Shown piece by piece: positions 1-5,094 of a stretch of 5,094 nt of DNA (position 1 is the stretch's first letter; each line of letters opens with the position of its first letter). Origin of the DNA: Stagnihabitans sp038231775. Its GTDB lineage: Bacteria; Pseudomonadota; Alphaproteobacteria; Rhodobacterales; Rhodobacteraceae. The stretch covers positions 1 through 5,094 of the forward strand of contig JBBRKS010000249.1 of the NCBI GenBank assembly GCA_038231775.1, given 5' to 3'. The notes under the pieces were generated by a model. The model did no database searches and was not told the origin of the DNA. It saw only the letters and a list, made by a program, of their open reading frames with translations. Both the position numbers and the translations under genes were made by a program.

Positions 1-60
1 GTTCACACCCCCCAGACCCCCCGTGGAATATTTGGACCTGGATGAAGGGGTAAGGGTCAG
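1..60. repeat. C-run / AATATTTG gene-end motif, probably a dispersed family repeat (cut by window edge)
   Basis: Seen: two C-runs separated by AGA (CCCCCCAGACCCCCC, 8-22), then GTGGAATATTTGG and, after a short spacer, GATGAAGGGG at 42-51. From memory, not a search, this order of a C-run, an AATATTTG core and a GATGAAG tail recurs beside gene ends in Rhodobacteraceae genomes. Full copies often begin with a G-rich arm that could pair with the C-run, and that arm would lie outside this window. The element sits 3' of the DMT gene ending at 89, so it could act in transcript termination or 3'-end stability. That role is inferred. No stem can be completed within the visible bases. Confidence 0.45.
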
Positions 61-88
61 ACAGGTTTAACGTGTCAGTGCAGGAGTT

Positions 89-1012
89 TCACGCGGAAAA
101 TAGCGCCGCGGCGCGGGTCAGCAGGCGGCCGTCAAGGATGACCATGCCAAGGGTCAGCAGGGCCAGACCGGCGAAGGCCTGGGGCGGCAGCGCCTCGTGG
201 AAAAAGGCAGCGCCCAAGAGGACGGCGACCGGGGCGATCAGCAGGGTGACAAGGCCCAGATTGCCCGCGCCAGCCTGTTGCAGGACCGTGTAAAACAGCC
301 GGTACGCGATGGCCGAGGCTATGACGGCCAAGTACAGCAGGGCTGCGAGGGGGCCGGGTTGAGGGACGGGCGGTAACCCGTTCAGGATCAGCGCTGTTGG
401 CACCATGATCAGGGCTGAAGCGGTCAGCATGGCGGCGGCACCGACCTCTGGCCTGATACCTTTCAGCGCCTGACGCCCGTAAGCGGCGGCACCCGCATAA
501 GACAAGCCAGCGCCAAGGATGGCGAGTTGGCCCAAAGAGGTCAGGTCAAGATGGGTCAGCGCCTGTGGGCCGATCACCACCGCGACACCGGCCAGCCCGA
601 ACACCACGCCAATCAGGCGGCGCGGGGTCAGGCGTTCATCGGGAAAGACGGCGGCTGCGACAAGGACTGAGAACAGGGCGGTTGATGAATTGAGGATACC
701 TGCCAGCCCGGACGGGATATGGGTCTGGCCCCAGACGATCAGGCTGAACGGCACGATGTTGTTGAACAGGCCCAACATAATGGCCGCGCGGGCAAAACGC
801 CAGGTTTTCGGCACCGGCAAGCCAGCGGCGGCGATATAGGCCCACAGGACCAGCGCTGCGCCGGTAACCCGGGCCGCGACCACCGTGGTCACCGGCATCT
901 GGCTGAGTGCTGTGTGATTGGCGGTGAATGACCCGCCCCAGATCAGCGCGAGAAGACCGAGAAGGCCCCAGCCTTGCAGGCTGAGACGGCGTTGGGGGAC
1001 CTGAATATTCAT
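89..1012 (-). CDS. DMT superfamily transporter, EamA family (10 membrane helices), substrate unknown
   Basis: Inner-membrane drug/metabolite transporter of 307 residues from the chosen start, a normal EamA length. Two EamA repeats are visible. The first opens with ALIWGGSF (22-29) and runs through NNIVPFSLIVWGQ and the helix pair ending DERLTPRR. The second runs from about 160 to 295 and ends with PVAVLLGAAFFHEALPPQAFAGLALL. The acidic residue followed by LTP/LPP at the same place in both halves is the usual EamA signature. The family moves small metabolites such as amino acids, nucleosides or drugs, often outward; nothing here fixes a substrate. The start is ATG at 1012 (MNIQVPQRR). The frame stays open upstream to a TTG at 1084 inside the 11-bp repeat, but that extension is His/Pro-rich and unlike the family. 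No good Shine-Dalgarno is seen; GGGG directly abuts the ATG, and ATG 1024 is an alternative. It lies 283 bp after the FadL-like gene, with a hairpin between, so it is probably transcribed separately. Confidence 0.9.
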   Translation of the reverse strand: MNIQVPQRRLSLQGWGLLGLLALIWGGSFTANHTALSQMPVTTVVAARVTGAALVLWAYIAAAGLPVPKTWRFARAAIMLGLFNNIVPFSLIVWGQTHIPSGLAGILNSSTALFSVLVAAAVFPDERLTPRRLIGVVFGLAGVAVVIGPQALTHLDLTSLGQLAILGAGLSYAGAAAYGRQALKGIRPEVGAAAMLTASALIMVPTALILNGLPPVPQPGPLAALLYLAVIASAIAYRLFYTVLQQAGAGNLGLVTLLIAPVAVLLGAAFFHEALPPQAFAGLALLTLGMVILDGRLLTRAAALFSA

Positions 1013-1075
1013 CCCCGAGGTCATGCGGCAGGTTGCAGAAAAGCGCCACCCGGAAGTTGCGGGATGTGCCGGATG

Positions 1076-1115
1076 GCGGTGCAACTGCGGTGCAACTGCG
1101 GTGCAACTGCGGTGC
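1076..1115. repeat. 11-bp tandem repeat, 3.6 copies, in the leader of the EamA gene
   Basis: Three exact copies of GCGGTGCAACT (1076-1086, 1087-1097, 1098-1108) are followed by a partial GCGGTGC (1109-1115). On the transcribed minus strand the unit reads AGTTGCACCGC. The array lies 64-103 bp upstream of the EamA gene's ATG at 1012. A period of 11 bp is close to one helical turn, so each unit would face the same side of the DNA. That would suit an array of protein sites, but a slippage-prone minisatellite explains it equally well. The surrounding gap (1013-1295) also holds the hairpin after the FadL-like gene and no credible gene. I found no convincing sigma70 promoter in it. Confidence 0.85.
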
Positions 1116-1251
1116 GATTTGGGTTTGGGCGGCGGGTTGTGGGGATTGGGGTGGCGGTCGAAGGACTCGCCTCCTGAACGGAGAATGCCAGGGGTGGCAA
1201 TCCCGAAAGCGGTAACCTTTGTCGGCCGCAGTCCCGATGCGAACGCCAGTC

Positions 1252-1286
1252 CTGAGTGTGCCGGTCCTTGGGACCGACACCCTCAG
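1252..1286 (-). terminator. Strong hairpin just after the FadL-like gene; probable terminator or 3'-end stabiliser
   Basis: Two 16-base arms (1252-1267 and 1271-1286) flank a 3-base loop (TTG on the plus strand). On the minus-strand transcript 14 positions are Watson-Crick pairs, one is a G-U wobble and one a G-A mismatch. On the plus strand both odd positions are true mismatches (T/C and C/A), so the structure is better matched to minus-strand RNA. It begins 9 bases after the FadL-like stop codon (1296-1298). No U-run follows it, so it is not a textbook intrinsic terminator. A Rho-assisted stop or protection against 3' exonucleases fits as well. Confidence 0.65.
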
Positions 1287-1295
1287 TCCTCACGT

Positions 1296-2417
1296 TCAGA
1301 ACGTATATGCGATCTTCAAACCGACGATCACGGCGGAGTTGTTGGAGAATTCGGTGCCGCTGGCATCAACCGCATCACCCAGCATCTGGTATTGCACGCC
1401 ACCGGTGATCTTCATCTTGTCCTGCGTCCACGATGCACCGATCGACACGCTTTTCACACCGTCGGTCGGGGACAGCCGCGACGCAATCCCGCCGGTCGAT
1501 TTCTCATAGCCAACCGTGCCAAACACCGACAGGTGGTCGTTGATCTTGCGGCCCAGACCCAGCGAATAGCTGATCACGTTGTTGTCAAAGCCGGTGATCT
1601 CTTTGCCGCCCGACAGCGCGCTAAAGCCCACAGGCTTCACATGCCATTTCGACCATTCCGACCAGCGGATCGACCCGAACAGCAGCGTGTTGGCGGCAAT
1701 CCCGCTTTGCGCGGCAAGGGTCACGGTCTGCGGGATGACGATGTTGGTCGTGGACGGAAAGCCTGCGCCGGCGTTCAGGAAGGGATGCACCTCGTTTGTC
1801 GCAAAATCGTGGGTTACTTCCGACGTATAGGTCAGCGACACCCGCAAGGCGATCTCTGGCTTTTCATAGGCCGCCCCCAGCACATAGCCAACTTTGCCGT
1901 TGTTGCGGGCCGAGGCTGCATATTTGCCGGAACCACCCAAGAGCGCGCTGGGGATCACGATGCTGGCAGAGGAATTCAGATAACGCAGCCCGCCATACAC
2001 CGACATGCCGCTGCCCAGTTTGTACTTCAGAAGGGCGGTGGTTTCTTCCGTGCTCCAATGCGCTTCAAGGCCGGTATAGGGGCCGGAGGCGTAATGCGCG
2101 TCGGCCCCCAGAGGCTGACCGATCACGATGGCATAAGACAGCTTGTCGTTGATGTCGTCCTTGAAGCCCAGCGAGATCGCCGAAAAGCTTTGCGCCATAT
2201 TCCCGGTTGACCCGCCGCCCAAGCCTGCCGCATAGGTGCCTTTGACGCTGGGTGAGGCGTGTTTGAAGCTAAGCTCGACCGTGCGGCCGGTTTCAAACAA
2301 GATGTCGTAATTCAAAGCGGCGCGGTCAATGCCGCCTGCCATAACCGGTGCTACAGCCAGACCGGAAAAACCGGACAGACCGGCCAAAACGGCCAGACCC
2401 AATGCAGATTTCTTCAT
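1296..2417 (-). CDS. OmpP1/FadL/TodX-family outer-membrane channel for hydrophobic compounds
   Basis: Predicted 373-residue outer-membrane beta-barrel. Known FadL proteins pass long-chain fatty acids or aromatic hydrocarbons through a side opening in the barrel. Residues 1-27 form a signal peptide: MKK, a hydrophobic stretch, then cleavage after VMA to leave GGIDRAALNYD. The start of the mature protein (28-62), including ILFETGRTVELSFKHASPSVKGTY, matches the hatch and first strand of the alphaproteobacterial branch. The NPA motif of E. coli FadL is absent. Alternating strands fill the rest, such as KLSYAIVIGQPLG (92-104) and VKSVSIGASWTQDKMKITGGVQYQML (321-346). The end, VGLKIAYTF, has the terminal Phe used by the BAM assembly machinery. 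It is shorter than E. coli FadL (446 residues), as is usual for this branch. The start is secure: a GGGGAG Shine-Dalgarno lies 6 bases before the ATG. No fatty-acid enzyme gene is nearby, so the cargo is open. Confidence 0.9.
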   Translation of the reverse strand: MKKSALGLAVLAGLSGFSGLAVAPVMAGGIDRAALNYDILFETGRTVELSFKHASPSVKGTYAAGLGGGSTGNMAQSFSAISLGFKDDINDKLSYAIVIGQPLGADAHYASGPYTGLEAHWSTEETTALLKYKLGSGMSVYGGLRYLNSSASIVIPSALLGGSGKYAASARNNGKVGYVLGAAYEKPEIALRVSLTYTSEVTHDFATNEVHPFLNAGAGFPSTTNIVIPQTVTLAAQSGIAANTLLFGSIRWSEWSKWHVKPVGFSALSGGKEITGFDNNVISYSLGLGRKINDHLSVFGTVGYEKSTGGIASRLSPTDGVKSVSIGASWTQDKMKITGGVQYQMLGDAVDASGTEFSNNSAVIVGLKIAYTF

Positions 2418-2423
2418 GTGTCT

Positions 2424-2429
2424 CTCCCC
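2424..2429 (-). promoter_or_regulatory. Ribosome binding site of the FadL-like gene
   Basis: The minus strand reads GGGGAG, then AGACAC, then ATG. The 6-base spacing is good, and this is the clearest Shine-Dalgarno of the four genes. It fixes the start at 2417. Confidence 0.8.
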
Positions 2430-2473
2430 GTGACGCGCCCGCCATCTTCTGCGGCACTTTGACGCTTGAGGTC

Positions 2474-2503
2474 AGGCTAAGTCCGCTTGGCAGCCTGGGT
2501 CAA
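2474..2503 (-). promoter_or_regulatory. Candidate sigma70-type promoter of the FadL-like gene
   Basis: On the minus strand, TTGACC (2503-2498) matches the -35 consensus at five of six bases. After an 18-bp spacer comes TAGCCT (2479-2474), which keeps only the T, A and final T of the -10 box. The predicted transcript would start near 2467 and carry a leader of about 50 bases before the ATG at 2417. The weak -10 box would suit a promoter that needs an activator, and the repeat element at 2516-2553 lies directly upstream. This rests on sequence match only. Confidence 0.4.
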
Positions 2504-2515
2504 CACGCTATTGTT

Positions 2516-2553
2516 ACTGACGCCGCGTCAATCGTATTTAGCGCTGCGTCAGT
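2516..2553. promoter_or_regulatory. 38-bp inverted-repeat element upstream of the FadL-like promoter; possible operator
   Basis: ACTGACGC (2516-2523) and GCGTCAGT (2546-2553) are exact inverted repeats at the ends of a 38-bp block. A third half-site, GCGTCA (2525-2530), forms with 2518-2523 the 13-bp palindrome TGACG-CCG-CGTCA (2518-2530). It is also a direct repeat of 2546-2551 at 21-bp spacing, two helical turns. Two further TGACGC copies lie between the block and the FadL-like gene, at 2431-2436 and 2460-2465. The block ends 13 bp upstream of the candidate -35 box, where activators commonly bind. No regulator can be named from the sequence. It lies 18 bp after the stop codon of the upstream DMT gene. 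Confidence 0.5.
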
Positions 2554-2570
2554 CCGGGTTTGGCGGGATT

Positions 2571-3455
2571 TTACGGTGCGGGATTTCGGATGGCAGGCGC
2601 GAACTGGGCGCGGATGTTCAGCAGGATACCGGCAAAGATGATGATGCCCCCCAACAGAACAAACGGATCAAAAGGTTCGGCGTAAAACGCAGCACCGATC
2701 ACCGCGATCAGGGGCAGGCGCAGAAAGTCGATGGGCGCGACAAAGCCCGCCGGGGCCAGCGACAGGGCAGTGGTCAGGCTAAGATGAGCGACAACGCCGC
2801 ACACCCCGATCAGCGCCAGCCACGGCATGGTCTGGGCGGTGGGCAGGGTGATATGACCATCAAGCCCGGCCCCGATCAGCCCGAAAAAGAACTGCATCAG
2901 GGTCAGCCAGAACAGGATGCCGATCACGCTGACGCCGCGGGTGAGGCGTTTGGTCATGATCGACACAGCGGCAAAGGCCACCGCAGCCCCGGCGGCGGCC
3001 AGCACGCCAAGGTTCAGGCTTTGCGCGCCGGGTTGGGCGACAATCAGGATGCCGATGAAGCCAAGGGCTGCAGCACCAAGGCGCAAGGGTGTCAGGCGTT
3101 CGGCCAGAAAGATCGGTGACAGCAGGATGACCCACAAAGGTGCGGTGAACTCGATGGCAAAGACTTGCGCGAGGGGGATCAGCGTCAGGGCGATGAACCA
3201 CAGGTTCTGGCCGGTGAAATGCACGATGTTGCGCAGAAAATGGCCGGGCAGGCGTTGGGTTGTCACCTCGTGCAGGCGTCCGGTCGCAAGGCCGACGGCG
3301 ACGACCAGCGCAAAGCCCACGGCAGAGCGGACCATCAGCACTTCAAAACTGTCATGGACATGCGAGACATTGCGGGCGGCGACGGCGATCAACGAGAACG
3401 AGACGACAGATCCCATCATCCAAAGCGCCGCTTTCCACAGGTTCGTGTTGGTCAT
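2571..3455 (-). CDS. DMT superfamily transporter, EamA family (10 membrane helices), substrate unknown
   Basis: Inner-membrane transporter of 294 residues with two EamA repeats, about 8-140 and 150-280. In the first half, EFTAPLWVILLSPIFLAERLTP (102-123) carries the helix and conserved E-R-L-T-P end of the repeat. In the second, APIDFLRLPLIAVIGAAFYAE (240-260) is the matching segment with its acidic residue. The PLW and DFLRLP segments resemble the branch that includes transporters for riboflavin (RibN-like) and S-adenosylmethionine, but this is too weak for a substrate call. It is clearly a different subfamily from the EamA gene at 89-1012, not a recent duplicate. The ATG at 3455 gives MTNTNLWKAALWMMGSVVSF, a normal short tail before helix 1. 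No strong Shine-Dalgarno precedes it, and Met12/Met13 are possible later starts. A candidate promoter with repeats lies in the 118-bp gap upstream. The stop is TAA at 2571-2573. Confidence 0.9.
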   Translation of the reverse strand: MTNTNLWKAALWMMGSVVSFSLIAVAARNVSHVHDSFEVLMVRSAVGFALVVAVGLATGRLHEVTTQRLPGHFLRNIVHFTGQNLWFIALTLIPLAQVFAIEFTAPLWVILLSPIFLAERLTPLRLGAAALGFIGILIVAQPGAQSLNLGVLAAAGAAVAFAAVSIMTKRLTRGVSVIGILFWLTLMQFFFGLIGAGLDGHITLPTAQTMPWLALIGVCGVVAHLSLTTALSLAPAGFVAPIDFLRLPLIAVIGAAFYAEPFDPFVLLGGIIIFAGILLNIRAQFAPAIRNPAP

Positions 3456-3502
3456 GCCGGGTGCCAGTCATTCCAAGGGTCAGATGCGCAAGGATTTGGT
3501 GA

Positions 3503-3556
3503 TGCCAGACACGCAGCGTGGGCAGGCGGGCAACACTTTATGTGCCGCGTCTGGCA
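3503..3556. repeat. Inverted repeat with nested hairpins between the MFS and DMT genes
   Basis: TGCCAGAC (3503-3510) and GTCTGGCA (3549-3556) are exact 8-bp inverted repeats 38 bp apart; the match continues inward with two more pairs after one mismatch. Inside lie an 11-bp palindrome, CACGCAGCGTG (3510-3520), and a small hairpin with GGCA/TGCC arms (3529-3532 and 3543-3546). In RNA the whole could fold as a branched structure 3' of the MFS stop codon (3574-3576), but no U-run follows. In DNA the arms bracket the candidate promoter of the DMT gene. A terminator or leader role and an operator role are both possible. Confidence 0.5.
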
Positions 3557-3565
3557 GTCATCCAA
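3537..3565 (-). promoter_or_regulatory. Candidate promoter of the DMT gene at 2571-3455
   Basis: On the minus strand, TTGGAT (3565-3560) is followed after exactly 17 bp by CATAAA (3542-3537). The -10 box matches four of six consensus bases (ATAA), the -35 only TTG. It is the only AT-rich spot in the gap. The transcript would start near 3530 and have a leader of about 75 bases. The right arm of the inverted repeat (3549-3556) lies in the spacer. Confidence 0.35.
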
Positions 3566-3573
3566 CCGCGTCG

Positions 3574-4866
3574 TCATGCGGGGCGTTGATCCTGCGCGCT
3601 GTCGGGAAGCGGGGATTCGCCAGCCTGGGTGCCGTCAAGTTTGTCGGCCTTGCGCAGGTCTGGGAACATCCAGGCCCAGCCGCCGGTGACGATGATGGTG
3701 CCGATCCCACCGAAGGCTGCGGCCATCACCGGACCGATAAAACGCGACAGGACACCGCTTTCAAACTCTCCCAGCTCGTTTGAACCAGAGATGAACAGGC
3801 CCGACACGGCGGAAACCCGACCCCGCATATGATCGGGTGTTACGATCTGGATCAGGGTCTGGCGCACGTTGACCGAAATCATGTCCCCCGCGCCAAGCAC
3901 CGCCAAGGCAACCAGCGACAGCGGCATTGACCGGGAATAGGCAAAGACCACGGTGGCCAGACCAAAGGCTGCAACGCCAAGGAACATCTTGACCCCGGCT
4001 TTGCGTTTGATCGGGTAAAAGGTCAGGTAACCCGACATCGCCAGCCCGCCAACCGCTGGCCCCATCCGCAACAGCGCGTTGCCCATCGGGCCGACGTTCA
4101 GGATATCGCTGGCAAAGGCGGGCAGCAGGGCGGTGGCCCCGCCCAACAGCACGGCAAACAGGTCAAGTGAGATGGCGCCGAACACGATCTTGTTCTGCCA
4201 GACATAGGCCAGCCCCTCTGCCACCAGGGTCAGCGGGTGACCCTCTTGGCGTTCCGGCGTGGTTGACACCTTGATCGAGGCCACAAGGAAGATGCCCACC
4301 ACGTAAGCCACAGCCGTGACACCGTAGGCCAACGCGATGCTGCCCGCGATCAACAGACCGCCGATGAACGGGCCGACGATCACCGCCGTCATCCAGACCG
4401 TGGTGGAAAACGAGATTGCCACCGGCATGTCTGGGCGCGTCACCAGCATGGGCACAAGGGCAGAGGCTGCCGGCGACAGAAAGGCGCGCGCCGCCCCGAA
4501 CAGGCCCGCAATCAGGAAAATAAACCGCAGATCCGGGGCCGCCTGCTGCGACAACACGGTCAGCGCGACGACTCCGATGGCCTCGGCGATCAGCGCCCAG
4601 ATCACGATGGCCTTGCGCGAACGGCGGTCCGCTACAGTGCCGGCAAAGAGGGTCAGCGCGAACATCGGCAGGAACTGGCACAGGCCGACCATACCGACCA
4701 TGAAGGCGCTTTCCTCGATCGAGCGGGTCAGACGGGCGATGTGGTAGACCTGCCAGGCGAGGGTAATCGCCTCGATCTGCGCGCCGAACTGGATCGGGAC
4801 CATGCCCAGAAAATAGCGCATGTAATCGGGGTGACGGGACAGAAAACGAAAGGGAGAGTCAGCCAT
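3574..4866 (-). CDS. MFS transporter, EntS-like / MFS_3 type (DHA3) exporter
   Basis: Inner-membrane major facilitator protein of 430 residues with about 12 helices, driven by ion gradients in characterised relatives. The family includes the enterobactin exporter EntS and macrolide exporters. The opening, SPFRFLSRHPDYMRYFLG, is typical of the branch. MFS motif A appears as AGTVADRRSRK (75-85) in the loop between helices 2 and 3. Near the end, RGRVSA (348-353) and SNELGEFESG (362-371) are signatures I recognise from the MFS_3 group, followed by the final helix and WMFPDLRKADKL (399-410). The tail after about 410 is polar. The start is ATG 4866, with AGG six bases upstream. ATG 4896 and TTG 4920 are in frame, but the extension they add is Cys/Arg/Pro-rich and lacks a Shine-Dalgarno. 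No siderophore or antibiotic synthesis gene is visible, so the cargo is unknown. Only about 60-100 bp of normal-looking DNA precedes it before the G-rich artefact, so its promoter may be lost. Confidence 0.92.
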   Translation of the reverse strand: MADSPFRFLSRHPDYMRYFLGMVPIQFGAQIEAITLAWQVYHIARLTRSIEESAFMVGMVGLCQFLPMFALTLFAGTVADRRSRKAIVIWALIAEAIGVVALTVLSQQAAPDLRFIFLIAGLFGAARAFLSPAASALVPMLVTRPDMPVAISFSTTVWMTAVIVGPFIGGLLIAGSIALAYGVTAVAYVVGIFLVASIKVSTTPERQEGHPLTLVAEGLAYVWQNKIVFGAISLDLFAVLLGGATALLPAFASDILNVGPMGNALLRMGPAVGGLAMSGYLTFYPIKRKAGVKMFLGVAAFGLATVVFAYSRSMPLSLVALAVLGAGDMISVNVRQTLIQIVTPDHMRGRVSAVSGLFISGSNELGEFESGVLSRFIGPVMAAAFGGIGTIIVTGGWAWMFPDLRKADKLDGTQAGESPLPDSAQDQRPA

Positions 4867-4969
4867 GGGACACCTGCGCGAAGATGGCCGGACCATGCCG
4901 CTGCAGGTTGGCAGGTGCAAGGGCGAAACGGTTGGGAGTTGGAACGGCGGGCGGTGTGAGTGGGGCGGG

Positions 4970-5094
4970 CGGGGGGGGGGGGGGCTAGCACAACCCCCCC
5001 AACCGACCGGGTGTAGGGGGTACGGCTGTGCGCGCGGGCGGGGGGGGGGTGGGGGGGGGGGGGGGGGGGGAGGCGGGGGGCCGGGGCGGGCGAA
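4970..5094. other. G-homopolymer-rich tail, probable sequencing/assembly artefact at a contig end
   Basis: G runs of 14 (4971-4984), 10 (5040-5049) and 20 (5051-5070) are broken by single T, A or C bases, with a C-run at 4994-5000. The composition departs sharply from the balanced coding DNA to the left, and G is strongly favoured on one strand only. Two-colour Illumina chemistry reads a missing signal as G, which yields such tails. I see no gene or structured element here. The stretch 4867-4930 still looks genuine. Confidence 0.7.

Noticed and set aside
1170..1176. CAGGAGG on the minus strand, a perfect-looking Shine-Dalgarno in the gap before the EamA gene
   Set aside because: No ATG, GTG or TTG lies at a usable distance downstream, so it does not serve a gene.
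1171..1199. Small inverted repeats CTCC/GGAG and TGCCA/TGGCA in the FadL-EamA gap
   Set aside because: Arms of 4-5 bp without flanking structure or a U-run are expected by chance.
636..1280. A 214-residue minus-strand open frame (and a 90-residue one at 1021-1293) spanning the EamA gene's leader
   Set aside because: The translations are rich in Arg, Pro, His and Ser, with no recognisable domain. They overlap the EamA gene in another frame and run through the tandem repeat; they are typical by-products of GC-rich DNA.
1023..2210. A 395-residue plus-strand open frame opposite the FadL-like gene
   Set aside because: It is antisense to a well-supported gene, rich in Arg, His and Gln, and without family features. 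It spans the hairpin and intergenic repeat, as a shadow frame would.
89..3455. The two EamA genes as a recent tandem duplication
   Set aside because: They share only family-level signatures; helix sequences, loops and ends differ throughout.
4893..4921. TTGCAC - 17 bp - CATGGT as a promoter for the MFS gene
   Set aside because: Only three of six bases match in each box, and there is no AT-rich character; chance matches of this quality are common in such DNA.

Overview
The window looks like an ordinary stretch of a GC-rich alphaproteobacterial chromosome, most likely Rhodobacteraceae (Roseobacter/Rhodobacter/Paracoccus type). The grounds are the strong G+C third-position bias, the FadL-like barrel typical of that family, and a C-run plus AATATTTG motif at the left edge that I remember as a common gene-end repeat there. 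No mobile element, tRNA, rRNA or CRISPR array is visible. All four genes lie on the minus strand, so transcription runs from right to left, and all four encode membrane transport proteins.

In transcription order they are: a 12-helix MFS exporter of the EntS/MFS_3 type (3574-4866); a 10-helix DMT/EamA transporter (2571-3455); an OmpP1/FadL outer-membrane channel with signal peptide and C-terminal Phe (1296-2417); and a second, dissimilar EamA transporter (89-1012). The gaps between them are 118, 153 and 283 bp. Each gap holds promoter-like or hairpin structure, so this reads as a run of separately controlled genes rather than a tight operon. No enzyme or regulator gene is present to fix any substrate.

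The non-coding DNA holds the more interesting material. The gap upstream of the FadL-like gene has five copies of TGACGC/GCGTCA within about 120 bp, two of them inside a 38-bp element with 8-bp inverted ends just upstream of a candidate promoter. The gap upstream of the middle DMT gene has a candidate promoter wrapped in inverted and direct repeats built on TGCCAG/CTGGCA. The gap between the FadL-like gene and the last DMT gene has a 16-bp-stem hairpin right after the FadL stop codon, and a 3.6-copy, 11-bp tandem repeat in the leader of the DMT gene.

The last ~125 bases (about 4970-5094) are dominated by G runs, up to 20 long, and look like a sequencing or assembly artefact at a contig end. 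I see no convincing new biological system. The best candidate for follow-up is the repeat cluster upstream of the FadL-like gene.
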